Positions 1 to 5,908 of a stretch of 7,269 nucleotides of DNA are shown one piece after another (within the stretch, counting starts at the first letter, position 1; every line of letters begins with the position of its first letter). The stretch is from Cytophagales bacterium (GTDB lineage: Bacteria > Bacteroidota > Bacteroidia > Cytophagales > 172606-1), in NCBI GenBank assembly GCA_025455595.1, contig JALOMD010000123.1, forward strand, positions 1-7,269. Reading direction: 5' to 3'. Made by a program: the position numbers and the translations under genes. Below the pieces are notes generated by a model, which was not told the origin of the DNA, did not search any database, and worked only from the letters and a program-made list of their open reading frames with translations.

Positions 1-1
1 T

Positions 2-118
2 GAAACCAAAACCAAGGCTTGGCAAAACGCCAGAAACGGGAAGAAAGCCAAGACCAACTGACAGTTCACGAACAAGGATGCCCGGATTAAACTCAAAAAG
101 CTACACCCGTCAATTTAG
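2..118 (+). pseudogene. C-terminal tail of an IS630-family transposase, with an in-frame stop (5' end outside window)
   Basis: Read in the frame starting at base 2, the sequence gives ETKTKAWQNARNGKKAKTN, then TGA at 59-61, then in the same frame QFTNKDARIKLKKLHPSI and a TAG at 116-118. The pattern of a W..xRN segment followed by WQFT..DARIKLK.LYP resembles, from memory, the extreme C-terminus of IS630-family DDE transposases. The TGA stands where that family has Trp (TGG), so one base change explains the break. The catalytic DDE domain lies left of the window and cannot be judged. The conserved residues on both sides of the stop argue for a recent nonsense mutation rather than a natural end. 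A sequencing error, or a natural end at 59-61, remains possible. The final TAG overlaps the start of the inverted-repeat element that follows. Confidence 0.68.
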
Positions 119-141
119 AGGCTGTTTGAGTTAATTTTCCG
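117..141 (+). repeat. Left terminal inverted repeat (25 bp) of the palindromic element
   Basis: This arm begins AGAGGCTGTTTGAGTTAATT and continues to TTCCG. It is an exact reverse complement of 238-262. Beyond the 25 bases the complementarity becomes patchy, with short matches such as TTTTCGGC on this side against TTTTCGAGC on the other. Confidence 0.9.
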
Positions 142-166
142 GCCTGCGAAGGCGGCTTTTCGGCTG

Positions 167-188
167 CTGCCCCGACGAGTCGGGGCAG
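167..188. repeat. Internal GC-rich hairpin of the palindromic element
   Basis: CTGCCCCGA (167-175) pairs perfectly with TCGGGGCAG (180-188) around a 4-base loop, CGAG. It sits near the middle of the 117-262 element, so the whole unit could fold as a long outer stem with a stable inner hairpin. There is no T-tract after it, so it is not a typical intrinsic terminator. Confidence 0.8.
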
Positions 189-237
189 GCGGTTGGCTTG
201 ACACGCGCCTCGCTCGAAAATCCACTCTTCTCGGCTT

Positions 238-262
238 CGGAAAATTAACTCAAACAGCCTCT
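238..262 (-). repeat. Right terminal inverted repeat (25 bp) of the palindromic element
   Basis: This arm is the exact reverse complement of 117-141. It is followed by TTAAAC, whereas the left arm is preceded by ATTT. The outer flanks therefore stay nearly palindromic (TTTA against TAAA) with one extra T on the right side. Confidence 0.9.
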
Positions 263-505
263 TAAACTTTTTAGGTAATAGGAAGTGGCGAATATCTGCA
301 TCTCCTTCGATGATTTTGACCTGCTGCAAATACCGAACGTTAAAGCAGTGAAAGAGAATATATTCCGAAAAATCATCTGCGTTTTGGTCAAAAAAAAGTA
401 AATCCCCTTGTTTGGTCACGACTTTGTGAGTTAGATTTGTTCCACATTTTTATGCTGTGCTTTAATAGTCACTTTTTCATCCACAACAATCAAAACCAAT
501 CAATC
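263..505. other. AT-rich upstream region without a convincing gene
   Basis: The stretch between the palindromic element and the SusC-like gene holds the predicted promoter (408-439) and an AT-rich leader. On the minus strand a frame is open from 449 down through 263 and on into the palindromic element, stopping near 93. Its only initiator is a GTG at 417-419, and the part outside the element (about 52 residues from TKQGDLLFFDQNADDF to LLPKKFK) resembles nothing I recognise. It may be a remnant of an older gene or chance. The right-hand end of the upstream IS630 element should also lie here, but its left end is outside the window, so no inverted-repeat pair can be matched. Confidence 0.5.
408..439 (+). 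promoter_or_regulatory. Predicted Bacteroidota-type promoter of the SusC/SusD operon
   Basis: TAGATTTG at 432-439 matches the Bacteroidota primary-sigma -7 consensus TAnnTTTG exactly. A TTG at 408-410 lies 21 bases upstream, suitable for the -33 element; an alternative TTTG at 411-414 gives a 17-base spacer. Transcription would start around 444-447, leaving an untranslated leader of about 60 bases before the ATG at 506. No operator-like palindrome or sigma-ECF signature is evident next to it. Confidence 0.55.
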
Positions 506-3500
506 ATGAGGAAAACCTTACTTCTTTCCTTCGTCTTGGTGTTGGCAGTTACAGTAGGCGTGCATACCGTCGCCTATGCCCAAGACGTTGCCACCGTCTC
601 TGGCCGTGTCACGTCCAGCGATGACAACACGCCGCTGCCGGGCGTGAGCGTAGTGGTCAAGGGTACCGCCACCGGCACCACCACCGGTTCGGACGGGCGT
701 TATTCTATCCAAGTTCCGGCAAACGCCACACTGGTGTTCAGTTTCATCGGCCACACCACCGAGGAGGTGGCTGTGAACGGACGTAGCACTGTCAATATGA
801 CTTTGGTTCAGGATGTAAAATCATTGAGCGAAGTGATAGTGGTGGGCTATGGCGGCGAAATGAGTAAAAGTTCATTCACGGGTGCCGCTTCCAAAGTCAA
901 GGGAGATGCCATACAGAACATGCCTGTGCAGAGTATAGACAGGGGGTTGCAGGCACGTGCATCTGGTGTTTTCGTACAATCCGCCAATGGACAGCCGGGC
1001 GGCATAGTTCAGATTCGAATCCGGGGTACTGGCTCTATCTCTGCGGGCAACGAACCGCTTTACGTTGTGGATGGGGTGCAAATCAACAATGCGGCCGGAA
1101 ACACGGCTTTCACCAGCACCAACCCCCTCAATTTTCTCAACCCCAACGACATTGAATCAATTGAAATCCTAAAAGATGCGGCGGCGGCGGCAATTTATGG
1201 CTCGCAAGCCTCTAATGGTGTGGTCTTGATTACCACCAAAAGGGGAAAAGCTGGCAAGACTCAATTAACTTTCAACGTTTACGGCGGCGTAGTGCAACCT
1301 ATCCGTTTGTTGGATGTGCTCAACACGCAGGAGTGGATACAGGTAAGAACGGAGGCATTGCGTAACCAAGACCCCAGACTGACGCTTGAACAGGCTCGTG
1401 CCAGCGTTTTGGGCAGTATTCGGCTGAACCGCGACTTCACACAACGGCAGATTGATTCATTGCCCACCTATGATTGGCAGCGTGCGGCTTTTCGCCAAGG
1501 AAGAACAAGCAACTACGAGTTTTCGCTGACGGGAGGCAATGACAAGACTACATTTTACTGGTCTGGCTCTTATAACACATCAGATGCGAACGTAATCGCC
1601 ATTGATTTCAAACGGGGGACTTCCACCTTCAAGTTGAGCCACAAGGTGAACGAAAAACTCACCATCGAACCTTCGGTCATATTGTCCACTACAATCCAGC
1701 GTGGTCCTTTTGGCGGCCCTACAGGCGGTTCTTTTCTCGGCTCGGCTGCATTTTCCGCGCCGCTCATGTTGCCTATGAACCCCATCTACAATCCAGATGG
1801 ATCGTTTTTCGGTACTCCGGCTACCGGAGGCACTGCTGGTATTTTGAACCAAAACGTAATTCAGGTAAGCGAACAGAACAAGATTCGCAACCGCTTGAAT
1901 CAGATGGTGGGCAATCTGAGTTTCAATTACCGCATCACAAACGCTTTGTCGTTCAAGTGGGTTGTAGGGTTGGACTACCGGAACAGTTTGGGAAACAACT
2001 TCCAAGACCCGCGCACAGCAGACGCATTCAATGTGCGAGGCAGGGTGTCAACCGAGCGTACTGAAAACATCAACTTCAATTCCAATGCGGTGCTCAACTA
2101 CAACAAAACGTTCGGAAAGCACACCGTTGGCGGACTGTTGGGGGCGGAGTATCGTCGTGACTATTACGAGGAGGTGTTCTCTGTGGGCGAAGGTGTGGCA
2201 ACCCCTGCCTTGCAAACGCCAGCTACTACGGCCAATCCCATTACCGTTACCGGCTTTGAAACAGAATTTCGCCGTGCTGGTGCGTTTGCACAAGCCAAAT
2301 ACGAATACGATGGAAGATACATTGTAAGTGCCTTGGCCCGTTATGACGGATCCTCACGTTTTGGGAGCAACAACTTCTACGGAGTCTTTCCTTCGGTTTC
2401 CGGTGCATGGGTGATTTCTGAAGAGTCTTTCTTGAAAGGTTCAGGAGCCGCCCGGGTTGTCAATTTCTTGAAGCTGCGTGCCAGCTATGGCACCACCGGA
2501 AACGACCAAATAGGCAACTTTGATTCTCGTGGGCTTTTCGGAACCACAGGCATCGCCTATAACGGTGTCCCGGGCTTGTCTACCAGCAATTTGGCGAATC
2601 CCAATTTACGCTGGGAGAAAAGCACCACCACCGATTTCGGATTAGATGTGGGTTTGTTCAGCGACCGAATCACGCTGACCGCCGACTGGTTCAACCGCCT
2701 GAGCACCGACCTGTTGCTGACGCAAGCCGTACCCAACACCGCAGGCTACGACGAGATTTCCCGCAACACAGGTCAAATGTACAACCGAGGATGGGAATTC
2801 GAACTCAATACGGTCAACGTCAAGGCAGGGGATTTTTCATGGGCGACCAACTTCAACTTCACTTACATTGATAACAAGGTTACGAGACTTTATGACGGCA
2901 TCAGACCCATTGGCCGCGACAGTTTGGTGATACTGCCCGGTAACACAGGTGTGATCGTCGGTTACCCCATTGGGTCCATCTTCACATCTCAATATGCCGG
3001 TGTGAACCCCGCCACCGGACGACCGATGTGGTACGATGCCAGCAATAATCCCACTTACCTGCCGCTCAATCCGACAGATTTCAGAGTGGTGGGCGACGGT
3101 TTCGCAGAAATCTACGGCGGATTGAATAATGCTTTCCAATACAAAGGCTTGGAGTTGAGCGTGTTGTTTCAATACGAGTTCGGGCGGAAAGCAGTAAACG
3201 GCCAAAGCCAGTTCATGTCTGAAAACGGGGGGCGTTTGTTCAACTCTTTCCGCATGTTCTACGATAGGCGCTGGCAGAACCCCGGTGATATTACGGACGT
3301 GCCCCGCCCCATCAACGGAAACGCTGAAACCCGTGGAGGGGGTGCTACTGGCGGTTCGCGTTTTGTGGAAGACGCGTCATTCATTCGTTTGAAGCAGGTT
3401 AATTTTTCTTACAAACTCCCCCAGTCTTGGGTGCAGTTCGTCAAACTGCGGGACGTGAAAATCTACGCCCAAGCTTTGAACCTGATTACGTGGACACGCT

Positions 3501-3601
3501 GGAGCGGATTTGACGCTGAGTTTATCAACTTGGGATCCGGCAACAATGGTGCTGTGCCACTGTCTCGTGTTTACACAGTCGGGGTTCAATTAGGCTTATG
3601 A
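506..3601 (+). CDS. SusC/RagA-family TonB-linked outer-membrane transporter
   Basis: This is the energy-dependent pore of a SusCD uptake complex. It imports an oligomeric nutrient across the outer membrane using TonB-ExbBD. The 1031-residue product has a Sec signal peptide (1-25, probable cut AYA|QD), then a CarboxypepD_reg-like beta-sandwich domain (about 30-105, VSGRV...PLPGVSVVVKGT...GRYSI), the SEVIVVGYG motif (108-116) and the plug (about 118-245). The plug contains RIRGTGSISAGNEPLYVVDG (171-190) and the family signature LKDAAAAAIYGSQASNGVVL (222-241), followed by ITTKRG. The remainder is the beta-barrel, ending VYTVGVQLGL. The length is normal for the family. I chose ATG 506 because the signal peptide begins there; the frame is open back to a TTG at 437, but that codon lies inside the predicted -7 element. 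The SusD partner starts 34 bases downstream. The substrate is unknown, since no degradative enzyme is adjacent. Confidence 0.95.
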   Translation: MRKTLLLSFVLVLAVTVGVHTVAYAQDVATVSGRVTSSDDNTPLPGVSVVVKGTATGTTTGSDGRYSIQVPANATLVFSFIGHTTEEVAVNGRSTVNMTLVQDVKSLSEVIVVGYGGEMSKSSFTGAASKVKGDAIQNMPVQSIDRGLQARASGVFVQSANGQPGGIVQIRIRGTGSISAGNEPLYVVDGVQINNAAGNTAFTSTNPLNFLNPNDIESIEILKDAAAAAIYGSQASNGVVLITTKRGKAGKTQLTFNVYGGVVQPIRLLDVLNTQEWIQVRTEALRNQDPRLTLEQARASVLGSIRLNRDFTQRQIDSLPTYDWQRAAFRQGRTSNYEFSLTGGNDKTTFYWSGSYNTSDANVIAIDFKRGTSTFKLSHKVNEKLTIEPSVILSTTIQRGPFGGPTGGSFLGSAAFSAPLMLPMNPIYNPDGSFFGTPATGGTAGILNQNVIQVSEQNKIRNRLNQMVGNLSFNYRITNALSFKWVVGLDYRNSLGNNFQDPRTADAFNVRGRVSTERTENINFNSNAVLNYNKTFGKHTVGGLLGAEYRRDYYEEVFSVGEGVATPALQTPATTANPITVTGFETEFRRAGAFAQAKYEYDGRYIVSALARYDGSSRFGSNNFYGVFPSVSGAWVISEESFLKGSGAARVVNFLKLRASYGTTGNDQIGNFDSRGLFGTTGIAYNGVPGLSTSNLANPNLRWEKSTTTDFGLDVGLFSDRITLTADWFNRLSTDLLLTQAVPNTAGYDEISRNTGQMYNRGWEFELNTVNVKAGDFSWATNFNFTYIDNKVTRLYDGIRPIGRDSLVILPGNTGVIVGYPIGSIFTSQYAGVNPATGRPMWYDASNNPTYLPLNPTDFRVVGDGFAEIYGGLNNAFQYKGLELSVLFQYEFGRKAVNGQSQFMSENGGRLFNSFRMFYDRRWQNPGDITDVPRPINGNAETRGGGATGGSRFVEDASFIRLKQVNFSYKLPQSWVQFVKLRDVKIYAQALNLITWTRWSGFDAEFINLGSGNNGAVPLSRVYTVGVQLGL

Positions 3602-3635
3602 TTTTTTATCACTGATTTCAATCCAAGGAAACTAT

Positions 3636-5126
3636 ATGAAAAAATATATAAAATCTTTGTTTCTGGCCATGGGGCTTTTGGGCTTCGTCGCTTGCAACAG
3701 CATATTGGAAGTGGATCCCCGGCAGTCTATAGATTCGGCTGTTGCACTTGAAGACGAAAACGGAATCCAAGCCTCCGTCATAGGTTTGTACAACACGCTC
3801 CAAAGTACACGCATGTACGGACGCGACTTGGTCGCCATACCGGAGGCGTTGGCAGACAACGGACGCGCCACCAACAAATCGGGCCGGCTGAATCCCGAGT
3901 ACCTGAACCAGCCCAACGCCCATTTCTTAAACTGGCGTCTGGCTTACATCGCCATTAACCAGGCAAACTTGATTTTGGAAGCTACCCAGCGGGTTCAATT
4001 GCCGGAAGCCACTCGCAACAGTATAGAAGGGCAGGTTCAGTTCTTGCGTGCGCTGTTCTACTTCGACCTGATGCGCTGCTATGCCTACATACCGGGTGCC
4101 TCCGTGCAGCAGCAAGACCGGGGCGGCGTACCCTTGGTTACTGCGGGTGTCATCGACTTCGAACAAATCACATTGCCTGCTCGTGCGCCGGTGGACGAAG
4201 TGTACACTTTCATCTACCGTGATTTGGACGAAGCCATCACCAAACTGGGAGCCACACCCAATAGCCGTGCCCCGGCCTTTGCCACCCGTGCCGCAGCACA
4301 AGCCTTGTACTCACGGGTAGCCCTGTACAGGCGCGAATGGCCATTGGCAATTCGTCTGGCCACCGAAGCCATCACCAACAGTGCCGCACGCGTCGTTTCT
4401 GACACTGCTGCTTATGTAGCTGGCTGGCGCAGGTCTGTCCATCCGGAGTCTGTTTTCGAACTTCCTTACCTTATCCAAGAAAACATCGGTGTCAACGAGT
4501 CTTTACAGACCACTTACACCACTTTGCGTGAATTGGGAAACAGGAACGTCACCGCAGGTTTCGGAGACTTAGTCCCTACGCCCGCCTTGCTTGCCGACTT
4601 GCGTTCGGAAAACGACACATTGGTCAGAGTTTCCACCGGCCGTAGGGATTCAGTTGTAATTCGAGACGTAAGACAACGCCTGTACGAATTGGGAACAACC
4701 GGACGCGGAACCGCTGAAATTGAGTGTACAAAGTTTCTCGGTAAAAACGGTCAGCCTAATTTGGACAACATTCCGTTGATTCGTATTTCTGAAGCCTACC
4801 TGAACCGAGCGGAGGCCAACTTTCATGCCGGGAACCGTGCAGAAGCACTACGGGATTTGAACACCATCCGTACACGTTGCGGCTTGGCTGCCCGTACAGA
4901 CGAAAGACTGCCCGGGAATGCGCTTTTGACTGAGATTCTCAAGCAGAGGCGTTTGGAATTCGCTTTTGAGGGACATCGCTTTTTTGACCTGAAACGCCAA
5001 GGATTGGATTTGGCCAAGGCAAGCCCGGCGACAAACATTCCCTTCACCGATTTTCGGATATTGGCACCCATCCCCCCCCGGGAAATACAGGCCAATCCAA
5101 ATCTGCGTCAAAACTTTGGTTACTAA
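3636..5126 (+). CDS. SusD/RagB-family nutrient-binding outer-membrane lipoprotein
   Basis: This is the surface lid that binds substrate over the SusC barrel. The 496-residue product has a lipoprotein signal peptide with the lipobox GFVAC, giving Cys20 as the lipidated residue, followed by NSILEVDP, a typical SusD start. The alpha-helical core, with TPR-like helices, spans roughly 40-300 (for example VQFLRALFYFDLMRCYAYIPG, from about 134). The C-terminal SusD/RagB domain shows IPLIRISEAYLNRAEA (379-394), LKQRRLEFAFEGHRFFDLKR (435-454) and the closing APIPPREIQANPNLRQNFGY (477-496), all hallmarks of the family. The length is usual. A purine-rich AAGGAA lies just upstream of the ATG, though Shine-Dalgarno use is weak in this phylum. 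It is clearly co-transcribed with the SusC-like gene. A run of eight C near 5072-5079 lies inside the gene, but the frame continues correctly across it. Confidence 0.95.
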   Translation: MKKYIKSLFLAMGLLGFVACNSILEVDPRQSIDSAVALEDENGIQASVIGLYNTLQSTRMYGRDLVAIPEALADNGRATNKSGRLNPEYLNQPNAHFLNWRLAYIAINQANLILEATQRVQLPEATRNSIEGQVQFLRALFYFDLMRCYAYIPGASVQQQDRGGVPLVTAGVIDFEQITLPARAPVDEVYTFIYRDLDEAITKLGATPNSRAPAFATRAAAQALYSRVALYRREWPLAIRLATEAITNSAARVVSDTAAYVAGWRRSVHPESVFELPYLIQENIGVNESLQTTYTTLRELGNRNVTAGFGDLVPTPALLADLRSENDTLVRVSTGRRDSVVIRDVRQRLYELGTTGRGTAEIECTKFLGKNGQPNLDNIPLIRISEAYLNRAEANFHAGNRAEALRDLNTIRTRCGLAARTDERLPGNALLTEILKQRRLEFAFEGHRFFDLKRQGLDLAKASPATNIPFTDFRILAPIPPREIQANPNLRQNFGY

Positions 5127-5141
5127 ACCTCAAGAAACATT

Positions 5142-5639
5142 ATGAAAAATATATTGTATTCCGCTTTGGTCATGCTCGTTGTGTTTGGAACCACTTCCTG
5201 CTTTGAAGACATTGACCGAACCTTCGATGAAGTGACGTTGGTAGAGTTCAACGATCCTGTAACCCGGTCGCCAGCCGTGGGTGTCAATTATCCGATTCTC
5301 AGCGTAACCCGTACTTCCGGTGTGCAAAGAATCAGAATCAACTTGGTGGGTCGGCAACTCCAATCCCCGGAAGATTTGCGAATCAGTATTGACACTGCTG
5401 TGTCCCGACTGCTCGGCACGCGTACCATTCGGGCTGTGGAAGGCACCCACTTCAACCTGAATGGCGGAACGGTCACCATGCGGGCTGATACAAGCTTTGC
5501 CGAATACCAGTTGAACATTCTCAATACAACCCCCAGACGCGATACTTCAGCGATTTTGGTACTTCGGTTGGATGGCAACGAAAGAATCAGGCCCAGTGAG
5601 AACTACCGTCGTTTGGGTTTCAGAATCGAATTAAGGTGA
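5142..5639 (+). CDS. Small lipoprotein, third gene of the SusCD operon (DUF4843/Calx-beta-like)
   Basis: The 165-residue product has a lipoprotein signal peptide (1-19) with the lipobox TTSC and Cys20. The residues after it, FEDID, are acidic, which fits the surface lipoprotein export signals described in Bacteroidota. The mature part is predicted to be beta-rich. Alternating strands such as QRIRINLVG (62-70) and LRISIDTA (79-86), then AVEGTHFNLNGGTVTM (98-113) and a final GFRIEL, resemble the Calx-beta/DUF4843/DUF1735 style of short lipoproteins that follow SusCD pairs. That assignment is from pattern memory and is not certain. There are no catalytic motifs. It starts 15 bases after the SusD stop and is followed by the operon terminator, so it is the last gene. 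The inferred role is an accessory binding or structural protein of the SusCD complex, in the place of SusE/SusF. At 165 residues it is short for those families. Confidence 0.85.
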   Translation: MKNILYSALVMLVVFGTTSCFEDIDRTFDEVTLVEFNDPVTRSPAVGVNYPILSVTRTSGVQRIRINLVGRQLQSPEDLRISIDTAVSRLLGTRTIRAVEGTHFNLNGGTVTMRADTSFAEYQLNILNTTPRRDTSAILVLRLDGNERIRPSENYRRLGFRIELR

Positions 5640-5674
5640 AATACCTGCGGAGAGGTACCACAGCTCTCATCCAT

Positions 5675-5720
5675 CAAAGCAGAACCGCCCGGCCTCATCA
5701 GGCCGGGCGGTTCTGTTTTG
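5675..5720 (+). terminator. Rho-independent terminator of the SusCD operon, possibly bidirectional
   Basis: CAGAACCGCCCGGCC (5680-5694) pairs perfectly over 15 bp with GGCCGGGCGGTTCTG (5701-5715) around the loop TCATCA, followed by TTTT (5716-5719). The pairing extends outward through a G-U pair and then AAA/TTT and C/G, to about 20 bp (5675-5720). It begins 36 bases after the stop of the third operon gene. The extended arm gives an A-rich run on the upstream side, but the minus-strand U-tract is short (CTTTG), so termination in that direction is less certain. Confidence 0.88.
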
Positions 5721-5908
5721 GCAACCGCCTGAATTTCGTCCGGTAGCGTTTTGGGCAAAAATCGTCAAATCCTGCAATGGACGGGAACGCCCAAAAAACA
5801 AGTAGTCAAAGCATGATCATCCATTTAAGCTGCTTTCGCTTGGCTTTATGGTTTTACCAACATTTCATGTAACTTAACCGCTCCTTTACTTACACAGATT
5901 ACAACGAA
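5721..5908. other. Intergenic region upstream of the GMC oxidoreductase gene
   Basis: About 190 bases between the terminator and the ATG at 5909. It should contain the oxidoreductase promoter because the terminator insulates it from the operon. I find no exact TAnnTTTG element; the AT-rich part around 5820-5900 is the likeliest place. No open frame of note, RNA gene or repeat is evident. A gluconate-dehydrogenase subunit-3-like gene, which often precedes such oxidoreductases, is not present here. Confidence 0.5.

Larger units (their letters stand above)
117..262. mobile_element. MITE/REP-like palindromic element, non-autonomous
   Basis: The 146-bp unit is bounded by 25-bp perfect inverted repeats (117-141 and 238-262) and carries a GC-rich hairpin in the middle (167-188). 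It has no reading frame of its own that looks like a transposase. TA dinucleotides lie at both edges (116-117 and 263-264), in line with TA target duplication by IS630/Tc1-mariner elements, although the left edge is one base short if the repeat starts AGAGGC. Removing 118-264 would restore ATT TAA at the end of the upstream transposase frame, so the element could have inserted at that stop codon. Which transposase moves it is inference. It could instead be an intergenic palindrome of REP or RNA type. High copy number in the genome is expected but cannot be seen from one window. Confidence 0.68.

Noticed and set aside
167..188. GC-rich hairpin considered as an intrinsic terminator for the transposase
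   Set aside because: No T-tract follows it, and it is placed centrally within the inverted-repeat element, so it is better read as part of that element.
1178..1193. GCG repeat encoding five Ala in the SusC-like plug
   Set aside because: It falls in the family signature LKDAAATAIYG, which is naturally Ala-rich; it is not a meaningful microsatellite.
1580..2005. 141-residue minus-strand frame
   Set aside because: It is antisense to the middle of the SusC-like barrel, has no family resemblance and no start context.
5072..5079. Run of eight C in the SusD-like gene, considered as a phase-variation tract
   Set aside because: The frame across it gives the conserved APIPPREI ending. It is near the C-terminus, so slippage would alter only the last residues, and one short tract alone is weak evidence for a switch.
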